A stretch of 61,849 nucleotides of DNA from a virus. This document shows positions 35,986 through 44,192 of this stretch, one piece after another. The position numbers were made by a program, and so were the translations under genes. The DNA lies in IMG/VR virus record IMGVR_UViG_3300037367_000013, positions 1 to 61,849 of that record, one strand, 5' to 3'. Numbering within the stretch: position 1 is the stretch's first letter; each line of letters begins with the position of its first letter. The notes beneath the pieces are model-generated. The model was not told where the DNA came from. It did no database searches and saw only the letters and a list, made by a program, of their open reading frames with translations.

Positions 35986-36608
35986 CTCGCTTTGCCCCAT
36001 TCCTCGCCGTCCTCCTATTCTGCGCTGGGAGTGCCGCAGCGGCACAAGTCAGCACACCAGTCCCCACAGCGCCCACTTACAACAGCGGCGCGTATGGCTG
36101 GCCCATACAGGGTGTGCTTGGCGGAACGCCAGTCCCAGTCACGGTTACCAATCCGACTGCTCCAGTCTCGGCCACGATTGCTTGGCCTACAACACCACTC
36201 ACAGTTACAGTCGGCAACGTGTTTAATCCGGGCTTTGCCGGTTCTGGTCCAGCCTCACCCGTCGTAGCATCACCGAGTTGCACGAAGGTCATCAATATCA
36301 GCCAGACGGCCTCGACCGACGTGCATACATTTACCAATCTCGGCTACATCTGCACGATTATTCTCATCGGCACGGCGCAGAACATCGGCATCGAGGAGGG
36401 CACCGGGACGCTTTGCAAGACCGCCAGCACGCCTCTGTTCGGCATATCACCCGCTGGCCTTCCTACGACGGCGATAAACAGTGGTGGGTTCTCAGCGCCA
36501 TCAGGCACGCCTTGGCTGGTAACACAGACCGTCGCGGATCACCTGTGTATCTTGCAGAGTGGCAACGGCAACGTGTCGGGCACAATCACTTATTTGGATC
36601 ATCCATGA
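35982..36608 (+). CDS. Exported hypothetical fibre-cassette protein
   Basis: 208 residues. Signal peptide MTRFAPFLAVLLFCAGSAAA, then Pro/Thr/Val-rich stalk (TPVPTAPTYNSGAYGWPIQG, VPVTVTNPTAPVSATIAWPT) and a compact domain with four Cys (SCTKVINISQTASTDVHTFT ... LCKTAS ... HLCILQSG). Overlaps neighbours by ATGA at both ends. No family recognised. Confidence 0.58.
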   Translation: MTRFAPFLAVLLFCAGSAAAAQVSTPVPTAPTYNSGAYGWPIQGVLGGTPVPVTVTNPTAPVSATIAWPTTPLTVTVGNVFNPGFAGSGPASPVVASPSCTKVINISQTASTDVHTFTNLGYICTIILIGTAQNIGIEEGTGTLCKTASTPLFGISPAGLPTTAINSGGFSAPSGTPWLVTQTVADHLCILQSGNGNVSGTITYLDHP

Positions 36609-37378
36609 AAAGATTTCTGCCAATCCTTGCGGTGTTGCTGGTTTGCGTTGGCCTATTCTGCCTGGCGCAAGCGCCGTCCCGCGCGCAGGGATGGTTGCCG
36701 CTGGGGGCGGCGAGTGGGGGCGGAGGATCGTTCTCGCTGACTTATGCGACCTTCGCCAACAATGCCCCAACCTGTTGCAGCGGTGTCACCTTAGTCGATT
36801 TTAATACGTTGACATGGGGACCGGGATGCAACGCGCTTGTCGTTGATGTAACATTCAGCGGTCCTCCTACCGCGATTGATGTTAGCGGCATTTCAATCGG
36901 CGGCAGCGGCGGAACGGGCGGCCTCGGTGGATCAGAAGTAACGGGCAGCTATGCGTCCAATACCAGCGGAAACGTCTTTTCGACAATCTGGCAAACATCT
37001 GGTGCGCCATCCGGCAGTTCTGGCGATGTTGGTGTAAGCTTTACCGGAGCGGTTGGGCAATTCAGTTCGGACGTTTCGGTGGCGCTGTATTGTTTGATTT
37101 CGGCGCATCTGACGGGCGTTGGTGCAAATAGTCAGACATTCGCGACCAGCGTTTCACAGTCAATTGCTGTTCCAAGCGGCGGTAAAGGTATAGCGGCAGT
37201 TTTACAAAGTAGCAGCGGCGCTGTGACGTTGACGAATGCCACGCTTGACAAAGGCCCCGTAGGGAGCAGCGTGTTTTCCAATTTTGCCAGCGTAACCGGC
37301 AACGGTAGCACAATCGCGGTGACGGCAGGCGGCCCGAATGTATCGTGGGCGCTTTCAGAGGCAGCGTGGGGGCCGTGA
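36605..37378 (+). CDS. Exported fibre-cassette protein
   Basis: 257 residues from ATG 36605 (ATGA overlap). Signal peptide of about 27 residues ending PSRA; mature N-terminus QGWLPLGAASGGGGSFS. The body is beta-rich (LTYATFANNAPTCCSGVTLV, ALVVDVTFSGPPTAIDVSGI) and resembles small phage fibre-tip domains in style. The longer open frame from 36278 overlaps the preceding gene and is rejected. Confidence 0.6.
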   Translation: MKRFLPILAVLLVCVGLFCLAQAPSRAQGWLPLGAASGGGGSFSLTYATFANNAPTCCSGVTLVDFNTLTWGPGCNALVVDVTFSGPPTAIDVSGISIGGSGGTGGLGGSEVTGSYASNTSGNVFSTIWQTSGAPSGSSGDVGVSFTGAVGQFSSDVSVALYCLISAHLTGVGANSQTFATSVSQSIAVPSGGKGIAAVLQSSSGAVTLTNATLDKGPVGSSVFSNFASVTGNGSTIAVTAGGPNVSWALSEAAWGP

Positions 37379-39852
37379 TGCGGCGTGTCCTCAGTGCTCT
37401 AGCGATATTCGCAAGCAGTATGGGCGCAGCTTGCGCGGGCATGGCCCCGGTGTTCATGTGGAACGGTGGCGGCGGGAGCCTAGCAGCGCCGCAAGTCCAG
37501 ATCGGCGTCGGCGGGACCGAGTTCTTCGGTTACAGCAATACGACGCCAACCTTCATAAACTGGTTCAAGGGCTCGCAGTATAATTTGAACGGCAACGCGC
37601 CGACAGTGTTGGACGCAAATCAATATCCCAACGCGGCGGCAATGACCGCCAGCATGTCGTTCAATCCGACGTTTCAGCCCACCCGCGCTATCTATAGCGG
37701 AAATTGGGAAGAGGGCTGGACTGGAACTTGGGCGCTGCAAAACCAAAGCACAATTACGGTCGTATCTGATCCGCAGAGTTGCAATCAGGGTAGCGGGCTG
37801 TTTTCCGGCACGAACTGTGACGTGACGTTCTCGTACACGGCCGATCCTAACGGTGCCGTCACTATACCGCAGAGCACCTATTCCGGTGTCTCCGGCGCGT
37901 TCCTGATCCGATCATCGGACAAGACGGACTACACGAACGGCAAAGTGTTTCTGCCCGAGTTTCGCAGCATCGTTAATTCGTCAGGGCTAAACCCGCTCGC
38001 GCTGCGAACTATGAGCGCCGGACTGACGATCGTCGGAAGTTGGCGGGATAGACTGCCGGTCGCTGCGGCTTCATACGGTTTAAATTACTGGGTGCCGAAC
38101 GATTGGGCCGGGGCAGATACGACGCACACCGATAACTACGTCCTGACCTCCTATCCGAACATGCCGGGAAGCTGGACGGATAGTGAACTTTTTCAGGCGA
38201 GTTTTACGCACGCGAGTAATACTACTATAGCGATCACCGCTGCGGCGAATGACAGTGGGAATAATCAGGTTCAGTTAACCGTGGGCTCGACAGCGGCCCT
38301 GAGCACCAATCAGAATGTATTGGTTGCAAATTGTGCGAGCAATCTTCCGCCAACAGTCTATGCGATAACCGTAAAAACCGGCACGACCCTAGACTTGCAG
38401 GGGACAACGTACTCGTCCGGCGTATGGAGTAATTGCCCGGTAAGCGCGTCGTTCGCGCCGGGCTTCATATCGACAACGACGGTCAATGTCGGTAGCCGTG
38501 GCCCAAAATTCGTCTTGCCACTAACTAATCTTGGCTTCTTTAGCGTGCCGTCCTCGACGATTGCCTCAAGCGATACGGGTACATTCGTTTACAACGCATT
38601 GTTAGGAGTTTTGCTCTATACCAGCGGCGGGATAACCTACATCAGCGGCGGCGAGGGGCCATTGCCGCCTGAGATAATGGCTGAACTTGCTAACGAAGCT
38701 GGCACCGCTCTGTGGTGGAACATTCCTCCATTCTGGCACGCCGCAGATGTTAATTCGGCGGTCAGCTATTTTAACTCCAACCTTAATAGCGATCTCTTTA
38801 TTGAGTATAATAACGAGAATTGGAATTTCCTGTCTGTGTTCATGACACAGAACGGATACGCCCTTGGGTTGCCGAATGGGTCTAACGAGGGGCTTTACAG
38901 CTATGTCGGCCTGGAAATCAGACAATTATTCGGGGCAGCAACGTCCGCGTGGACTAGAGGCTCATCGCATCTCCATCGCATCAATGCCGCGCAGGCTGGC
39001 GCCGGAACGCTCGCTCCAGACTTTGCGAGTTACCAATTCGCAGGCGCAGCTTTGTGCGGGACTAGCTGCGGAAATTCTACTTACCAGGCCGCTGTGGGCA
39101 CCGACTACAATGTTTCACCAAATCGCCCGAAGGACTTTAGCGATGCCTATGCCATCGCGACTTATTTTCAGGGCGCACAGGCCCAAGGCGATGTTGCAAG
39201 TTCGCTGACGCAAATCACCGGGATGTGCAACGGCACGACTTGCACCGGATTGATCGCGGCGGCGTCCTGCTATGCCGCGCCATCCAATACGACCTGTGGA
39301 ACGGGCGGAACCGCCGCGCTGGCATATCAATTCATCGATAATGACCTCCGAAGCGGCAATTTGATCGGACAGAGCGGTTGCGCGAACAATAACACGACGA
39401 TCTCCTGCATCGAACCGGGGTTTTTCACTACCTGGCAGGGCATCGCCAATACCGACGGCAAGCAACTCGTCGCCTACGAGGGAGGATTTAGCGGGGCTGG
39501 CCCATCGGTCGCTGGGTTGACGGCCTTGGGCGATGGCAATGCCTCGACCGATGCGACCAATATCAACAATCTGTTGATTGCCTACAGGAACCAGTCGTTG
39601 TTCCAGACGACCTACACTCTGTTGAACACGACGTGGTTCTCAAATTCTACAGTGACCGGAAATGCCAATCTTGGCGTCGAGGCCGGCACGATAAGCATAG
39701 GAGCCTATAATCTGGGTTTGATGCCGGGGCTGTTTCCATTTGCGCCTTACCAAAATTACAACGCCATCAAGGCCATCAACTACCTGCTCAAGCGTGATCT
39801 CAATCCGGCGAGTAACGACAACGATCCAGTAGGACTAAGTAAGGTTGCGTAA
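37378..39852 (+). CDS. Large exported glycoside-hydrolase-like protein
   Basis: 824 residues. Signal peptide MRRVLSALAIFASSMGAACA. The body looks like a clan GH-A-type glycosidase with inserted beta domain: FIEYNNENWN carries an Asn-Glu pair (Glu480) typical of the acid/base, and LVAYEGGFSG (Glu701) fits the nucleophile on a later strand. Spacing of 221 residues is longer than the usual clan value but an insertion rich in Cys and Thr lies between. It may degrade host surface polysaccharide. Start overlaps the previous stop. Confidence 0.62.
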   Translation: MRRVLSALAIFASSMGAACAGMAPVFMWNGGGGSLAAPQVQIGVGGTEFFGYSNTTPTFINWFKGSQYNLNGNAPTVLDANQYPNAAAMTASMSFNPTFQPTRAIYSGNWEEGWTGTWALQNQSTITVVSDPQSCNQGSGLFSGTNCDVTFSYTADPNGAVTIPQSTYSGVSGAFLIRSSDKTDYTNGKVFLPEFRSIVNSSGLNPLALRTMSAGLTIVGSWRDRLPVAAASYGLNYWVPNDWAGADTTHTDNYVLTSYPNMPGSWTDSELFQASFTHASNTTIAITAAANDSGNNQVQLTVGSTAALSTNQNVLVANCASNLPPTVYAITVKTGTTLDLQGTTYSSGVWSNCPVSASFAPGFISTTTVNVGSRGPKFVLPLTNLGFFSVPSSTIASSDTGTFVYNALLGVLLYTSGGITYISGGEGPLPPEIMAELANEAGTALWWNIPPFWHAADVNSAVSYFNSNLNSDLFIEYNNENWNFLSVFMTQNGYALGLPNGSNEGLYSYVGLEIRQLFGAATSAWTRGSSHLHRINAAQAGAGTLAPDFASYQFAGAALCGTSCGNSTYQAAVGTDYNVSPNRPKDFSDAYAIATYFQGAQAQGDVASSLTQITGMCNGTTCTGLIAAASCYAAPSNTTCGTGGTAALAYQFIDNDLRSGNLIGQSGCANNNTTISCIEPGFFTTWQGIANTDGKQLVAYEGGFSGAGPSVAGLTALGDGNASTDATNINNLLIAYRNQSLFQTTYTLLNTTWFSNSTVTGNANLGVEAGTISIGAYNLGLMPGLFPFAPYQNYNAIKAINYLLKRDLNPASNDNDPVGLSKVA

Positions 39853-39932
39853 GGTTTTGTTTCATTCCCGACCTGAGCAAGCTTAACCGCCTCACGGTCA
39901 CACTAGCTCCGAAACCACCAAAGGATAACGAC

Positions 39933-40502
39933 ATGCGATGGTTTTTCGCAACGCTCATCTTTTTCTGTGTTTCTTCCGCCGATGCTCATGCACGATATCA
40001 TCATTATGCCCATCACCGCATGTCGGCGGGTGCGCAGCTACTTTCTGCTGGTCTATTGCACCAGCTTGATTCCGTACAGTGGGCGTCACAGCCCAACGCC
40101 GACAATATGGGTACTCCAATTGCGACCGTAGCTATTGAACAAACAAGAATGGTTGGGGCGCGTGGTGTAGCCGTCCATCGCTGGCATGAGGATGGCGGCA
40201 GTGGACTGAGCGCGCCCTGCCGTGAAGCGCGCAGAGAGGGCGGCCCGTGCGGGTGCCACACAGCGGAAACGTTGCTCGGCACATCGCAACACGTTTACCA
40301 CGGCATCAATGTTTGGCTCGCCAATGGCTGGCTGGCATTCCGCCATGTCGCGCCAGCACCGGGTATGGCCGCTGTTTGGCCCGGCCGCCATGTCGCACCG
40401 ATTGTCGCCGTGGATGGTAACACCGTGACCGTCGCTGATTATTTCGGGACGCGAACGGTGCGGATGGCTGGGCTGGTCTTTGTCGATCCACGCTCAAGAT
40501 AG
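39933..40502 (+). CDS. Secreted Cys-Gly-Cys protein, rhizobial type
   Basis: 189 residues. Signal peptide MRWFFATLIFFCVSSADAHA, preceded by AAAGGA. The C-terminal domain has GPCGCHTAETLLG, VWLANGWLAFRHVAPAPGMA, and HVAPIVAVDGNTVTVADYFG, a pattern I associate with small secreted proteins of Bradyrhizobium-like genomes (Cys near start, His before a beta strand, as in CHAP/NlpC-type Cys-His hydrolases). A murein peptidase function is possible but unproven. Confidence 0.6.
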   Translation: MRWFFATLIFFCVSSADAHARYHHYAHHRMSAGAQLLSAGLLHQLDSVQWASQPNADNMGTPIATVAIEQTRMVGARGVAVHRWHEDGGSGLSAPCREARREGGPCGCHTAETLLGTSQHVYHGINVWLANGWLAFRHVAPAPGMAAVWPGRHVAPIVAVDGNTVTVADYFGTRTVRMAGLVFVDPRSR

Positions 40503-40740
40503 CATCTCGCACTGGTTCTGCGAGCGCCATCCGCAAGTATTTTTACTGCGTATTTGGTCCGACTGGTTTGAGCGTGGACGCTATGGACGCGGCGCTACTG
40601 CCAAGTTTGGTTTTTGTCCCGCGTGCTGCCGTGAAGCGTTTGACGCAACGATCCCAACGATCAAGGCGCACCCAAAATGTCGTGGCAGGAATTATTCGTC
40701 AATTCCGAAAACTCACCGGATGACGATCCATGGGAGATAA
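40480..40740 (+). CDS. Small Cys-containing protein
   Basis: 86 residues from TTG 40480, overlapping both neighbours. FCERHPQVFLLRIWSDWFER and FGFCPACCREAFDA suggest a zinc-binding unit. The end overlaps the next gene by 64 bases, more than usual here, so the start or reality is uncertain. Confidence 0.4.
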   Translation: MSIHAQDSISHWFCERHPQVFLLRIWSDWFERGRYGRGATAKFGFCPACCREAFDATIPTIKAHPKCRGRNYSSIPKTHRMTIHGR

Positions 40741-40877
40741 GGGACCCAGATCATGACGTAAATGTGGAGTGGGCGCGGCTGATTCTAATCTTTATTGCAA
40801 TTATTGGTGCTGGCGCGCTCGCGGTAATTTTTGGCGGCCTGATCTATTTCGGTAGCATGGTGATCCAATGGCCGTGA
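40677..40877 (+). CDS. Small membrane protein (lysis-region)
   Basis: 66 residues. Acidic N-terminus (SENSPDDDPWEIRDPDHDVN) and one long hydrophobic helix (LILIFIAIIGAGALAVIFGG) near the C-terminus. It directly precedes and overlaps the endolysin gene, so it could be a holin or antiholin. Confidence 0.55.
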   Translation: MSWQELFVNSENSPDDDPWEIRDPDHDVNVEWARLILIFIAIIGAGALAVIFGGLIYFGSMVIQWP

Positions 40878-41443
40878 CCGATCCAATCTTCCTGCAATGC
40901 TTGCCATTCACGTTAATGCAGGAATGCAATGTCTACACCGGGACGGCGGCAGATTGGTCAAACCCGAGAAATTTTGACGACGACCCTCACGATCCGGGCG
41001 GCGAAACCCAGTGTGGAATTACAAATGACGAGTTTCAAATAGACCTTAAAAAGTTGGGACTGCCCGCAGTTGACGTGCGGCAGATAACGCAGGCTCAAGG
41101 TCAAGGAATATATTATTCGTCCTACTGGTTGCTGAACTGTCCCAAGCTGCCAATGGGATTAAACCTCCTTGTTTTCGATGAGAACGTAAACGCCGGCGTC
41201 GGCCGTAGCACTCGATTGTTACAAGCGGCGCTGGAAATTACCTCAGATGGAATTTGGGGACCGCAGACCGACGCGGCGGTGAAGGCCATCACCGATCCTG
41301 TTTCGGTCATGAACAAATTTACCGCCGAGCGCGAAGCTTATTATCGGTCGCTTTCGACGTTTCAATATTTCGGCACGGATTGGATACGGCGTTCGCAGCA
41401 GATCGATGCTGACGGATTGAAACTATTTGGAGCAACATCATGA
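40868..41443 (+). CDS. Endolysin, GH108-type muramidase
   Basis: 191 residues. The family signature DPHDPGGETQCGIT is at residues 39-52 and the C-terminal half (LLQAALEITSDGIWGPQTDA) is the peptidoglycan-binding domain paired with GH108. The catalytic Glu would be Glu19 (MQECNVYTG); normally the motif is Glu-Gly-Gly, and here about 12 extra residues separate it from the DPGG motif. Cleaves the glycan strands at lysis. No signal peptide, so a holin is needed. Confidence 0.85.
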   Translation: MAVTDPIFLQCLPFTLMQECNVYTGTAADWSNPRNFDDDPHDPGGETQCGITNDEFQIDLKKLGLPAVDVRQITQAQGQGIYYSSYWLLNCPKLPMGLNLLVFDENVNAGVGRSTRLLQAALEITSDGIWGPQTDAAVKAITDPVSVMNKFTAEREAYYRSLSTFQYFGTDWIRRSQQIDADGLKLFGATS

Positions 41444-42003
41444 CCGTTCATGGCTTCTGGATGTATGGAATGTGGGGACCAATCACCGATCCCGGTGCGC
41501 GTGTCATGACTGATCGCATGGCAAGCGAGCTTGGGCCGATCAACATGCACGGCTCGCCGTATCGCGATTATGATGTGAACACCATCGTCGGAATTATTCT
41601 CAGCTTGCCAGATAGTGATGTGGCACTTGTCGGCGGTACATCGCTCGGCAGCAACAATGGTCCAGTCGTCGGCGCTTATGTCGCGCTGCAAAACATAAAA
41701 CGGATCATTCATGGCCTTTGGGGCTTTCAGGCTTCGGATTACGGCGCGAAAGCTGGCGACCCTTCCTATCCTGGTCTTACATCCAATGTTCTTTTTGCTC
41801 ACCTGACCAGAAGCGACACGATTATTCCGGTGCCTGGCATCGGTGCATATAGCTGGGTCAAGGCCACCGGCAATACCACGACAAATCTTTACATCGACAC
41901 CGTTGACGATGTGCATCCGGGCGACGGCAACACCAGTATTCAAGATAAATATTTGGCTGAAATGAAACGAGTCATCGCGACTGCCACAGGAGCAACATCG
42001 TGA
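41440..42003 (+). CDS. Small alpha/beta-hydrolase, LysB-like candidate
   Basis: 187 residues. Nucleophile elbow VALVGGTSLGSNNG (Ser68 in GTSLG), an acid Asp126 in LTRSDTIIPVPG and His159 in DDVHPGDGN give the Ser-Asp-His order of an alpha/beta-hydrolase. It lies between endolysin and the holin candidate with ATGA/GTGA overlaps on both sides, so it is probably a lysis gene. LysB esterases in mycobacteriophages act on the outer envelope; a similar role on a Gram-negative envelope is inference. Confidence 0.65.
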   Translation: MTVHGFWMYGMWGPITDPGARVMTDRMASELGPINMHGSPYRDYDVNTIVGIILSLPDSDVALVGGTSLGSNNGPVVGAYVALQNIKRIIHGLWGFQASDYGAKAGDPSYPGLTSNVLFAHLTRSDTIIPVPGIGAYSWVKATGNTTTNLYIDTVDDVHPGDGNTSIQDKYLAEMKRVIATATGATS

Positions 42004-42425
42004 AAAATGCTTGGGCGGCAATTCAGAATGTCTTTTCCGCGCCATCACTAGCCGCGTTGCGCAATGTTCTATCGGCGGCCTCTGTTTTCATCGGCGCGCT
42101 TGGCATTGCGGGACTAACGCAAACGAAACTGCAAAGCCTCGTTGACGCCATCATGAGCTTGGGCACGGCCACGGCGGCTCTCATTGCGGCGATCAGTGTC
42201 GTAGTCGCGGCGGCAATGCCAATCATTGCCAGCCTTAAATCTACCTTTGCAGCGCAGCGAAAAGCCGTCGCAAACCAGCCGCACACTATCGTTGTCCAGG
42301 CAAATTCTGCCGATGCTGTGGTTGCCGCTGCGAATGCCGTTGCCGCCATCCCGGCGGTCAATCAAGTTGTGGCCTCTCAGCGTGTGGCCGACGCGACTCC
42401 AAGCGAAAAGGTGGTTTCCAAATGA
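42000..42425 (+). CDS. Holin candidate
   Basis: 141 residues, GTG start. Two hydrophobic segments (VLSAASVFIGALGIAGLT and ATAALIAAISVVVAAAMPII) and a polar Ala/Val-rich C-terminal tail. Size, topology and place after the endolysin and hydrolase fit a class II-like holin. Confidence 0.6.
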   Translation: MKNAWAAIQNVFSAPSLAALRNVLSAASVFIGALGIAGLTQTKLQSLVDAIMSLGTATAALIAAISVVVAAAMPIIASLKSTFAAQRKAVANQPHTIVVQANSADAVVAAANAVAAIPAVNQVVASQRVADATPSEKVVSK

Positions 42426-42757
42426 AAAAACTCTTAGTTCCTCTCGTTCTCACGCTTACGCTAGGTGGCTGTGCCGAAACCCAAACGGTTCTTAGCGATA
42501 TAGCTCTTACACTCGGAACCGTCGCCTCAATCGGTTCGGCGGTGAGTTCTACAATTCCGGCACTGTGCGCCGAACTCAACCAAGCGGCGACGACAATAGC
42601 ACAAAGCGGAGTGGTCAGCGCCTCGCAATCTGCGGCCCTCCAAAGCGGGACCAATCATTATAATACCTATTGTGGGCCTATCGCGCTCGACGCGGCTACC
42701 GCAGCCACGGCTGCAGCACAGTTGCAGGCCGATATCAACGCGCTGCAAACGCCATGA
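42422..42757 (+). CDS. Lipoprotein of the lysis region
   Basis: 111 residues with a lipoprotein signal (MKKLLVPLVLTLTLGGC, lipidated Cys17), then Ala/Ser/Thr-rich helices. Could be an outer-membrane spanin subunit (Rz1-like), though it is longer than usual and not nested in an Rz gene. Confidence 0.6.
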   Translation: MKKLLVPLVLTLTLGGCAETQTVLSDIALTLGTVASIGSAVSSTIPALCAELNQAATTIAQSGVVSASQSAALQSGTNHYNTYCGPIALDAATAATAAAQLQADINALQTP

Positions 42758-43020
42758 GTATGACCCTAGTTTTCACAATCATAAGTGACATCATCACTTA
42801 TGCTCCGCAGGTCATCGCTTTGGTGCAGAATGGCATCAAAGCTTACGATGCAGTCCAACAGACAGCACCAAATCTCGTTCCTAATCTAGAAAAGCTGTTT
42901 ACCGATCTGTTTCCAGGTTTTGATGCTTCGGCGCTGGCAAAGGCGTTCACGGAATCGGTCGTCACTAGCGGCGTCGTGAAAGTGACGACGTATGCTTGGA
43001 ATCCTGCGGTGCCCCGGTGA
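42754..43020 (+). CDS. Small membrane-proximal protein
   Basis: 88 residues from ATG 42754 (ATGA overlap). First 25 residues hydrophobic (LVFTIISDIITYAPQVIALV), then an amphipathic helix. Perhaps a membrane-associated lysis or superinfection protein; unrecognised. Confidence 0.5.
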   Translation: MSMTLVFTIISDIITYAPQVIALVQNGIKAYDAVQQTAPNLVPNLEKLFTDLFPGFDASALAKAFTESVVTSGVVKVTTYAWNPAVPR

Positions 43021-43223
43021 AGATTTGGCCGGCGATTGTATTTGCATTGCTGACGTTTCCGGCTCTTGCGGCACCCAGAACAATTCCGGTGGATGAGATT
43101 AATGCTGCTCTCAAAGGGCATATCTGGACTTTTCCTCTCGACGGTAAGCCAACCTCACTAGCGTTCAAGGAGTTTCATCGCGTGCGTGGTTATACCTATG
43201 TTATCACCGTGGAAGTAAAATGA
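43017..43223 (+). CDS. Small secreted protein
   Basis: 68 residues, GTG start overlapping the previous stop. Signal peptide MKIWPAIVFALLTFPALA, then a 50-residue mature part (INAALKGHIWTFPLDGKPTS ... YTYVITVEVK) with beta pattern. Unknown role in the lysis block. Confidence 0.55.
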   Translation: MKIWPAIVFALLTFPALAAPRTIPVDEINAALKGHIWTFPLDGKPTSLAFKEFHRVRGYTYVITVEVK

Positions 43224-43224
43224 A

Positions 43225-43614
43225 ATGGCAGTTGATACCGATGAATCCACAAAATCTCTCTACAAACAAATGGGGGAAACTAAAGAACGAATAGCAGCAT
43301 GGTCGTTTCGTGGTCTGACTACGCTGGTGATGATAGCTCTCACAATCATCGGATGGTTCGTCCAAGATAAGCTTGGCTCGTTCAATCAAAAATTTGACAC
43401 GCTGGATCAGCAGCGTCAGCAGGTTTGGAAAACAGTCGGCGAACAATCAACCTTACAAAAGACGCAGGGCGAAACGATGATAAGGCTGGAGACATCGTTA
43501 GCGGACCACATTGCGACCGAAAATCAAATCCTGCAATCCATTACCGGCGAAGAGAAAGACCACGAGGATCGGATTCGCGACCTGGAAGGCCATCCGAGTC
43601 GGCATGGCGGGTAA
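43225..43614 (+). CDS. One-TM coiled-coil protein
   Basis: 129 residues: short cytoplasmic part, a hydrophobic helix (LTTLVMIALTIIGWFVQDKL) and a long coiled coil (FDTLDQQRQQVWKTVGEQST ...). This layout fits an inner-membrane spanin (Rz-like) or a lysis-timing protein. Confidence 0.55.
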   Translation: MAVDTDESTKSLYKQMGETKERIAAWSFRGLTTLVMIALTIIGWFVQDKLGSFNQKFDTLDQQRQQVWKTVGEQSTLQKTQGETMIRLETSLADHIATENQILQSITGEEKDHEDRIRDLEGHPSRHGG

Positions 43615-43617
43615 GCG

Positions 43618-44022
43618 ATGGCCCAATCAGGTGATCCTCAAATATCATGGATGACTGTTGTTGGGGCTGTTGCTGTTGTTGGCCTGATGAGTGGTGCCCA
43701 ATGGGCGGTATCGCAAACGCAGTTTGCCAACGTCGATAAGATCGAAGTTTCTGACCGCGCGCAAGCCACCGCGTTCTATGTGGAATTGCGAGACCGGCTT
43801 ACTGCGGTAGAACGCAAGCAAGTCGAAATTATCGAAAAACTGGCTCACGACCCTGTAGAAGCCCGCACGTTCCAGGCAGTGTCAGACGCGAACGATAAAC
43901 GAATTGATTTGATACAGGCACAAATCACGGACATCAACAGGCAAATAGCGGCCGCGCTCATCATTATCGACAATAATAATTCCGGATTGCAAAAACGCGC
44001 AACGCCAACACTTCCACCGTGA
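43618..44022 (+). CDS. One-TM coiled-coil protein, spanin candidate
   Basis: 134 residues. N-terminal hydrophobic helix (WMTVVGAVAVVGLMSGAQWA), then a charged coiled coil (AFYVELRDRLTAVERKQVEI) and a helical end. With the lipoprotein at 42422 it could form a two-component spanin; the neighbour at 43225 has the same layout, so which is the partner is open. Confidence 0.55.
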   Translation: MAQSGDPQISWMTVVGAVAVVGLMSGAQWAVSQTQFANVDKIEVSDRAQATAFYVELRDRLTAVERKQVEIIEKLAHDPVEARTFQAVSDANDKRIDLIQAQITDINRQIAAALIIIDNNNSGLQKRATPTLPP

Positions 44023-44192
44023 TTGACTTTCAAATCAACGAAACCTGTCCGAAGTGTCACAAGCAAACCGTCCGATTGGCGACGATAGAGCCGCATCATA
44101 CACGCGATGATATCGCCATCCATTCGTTTCATTGCGTTGATTGCGGACTTGTGCGGATGAAAGAAATAGACCTTAGGGAGAGGCGGCTATGA
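44019..44192 (+). CDS. Zinc-ribbon small protein
   Basis: 57 residues, GTG start overlapping the previous stop. Two Cys pairs, CPKC and CVDC, about 33 residues apart form a clear zinc ribbon (DFQINETCPKCHKQ ... HSFHCVDCGLVRMKE). Stop overlaps the next ATG. Unknown partner. Confidence 0.6.
   Translation: MIDFQINETCPKCHKQTVRLATIEPHHTRDDIAIHSFHCVDCGLVRMKEIDLRERRL

Noticed and set aside
41362-42048. 228-residue leftward ORF over the hydrolase gene
   Set aside because: Antisense to a well-supported gene with motif evidence; composition typical of shadow frames.
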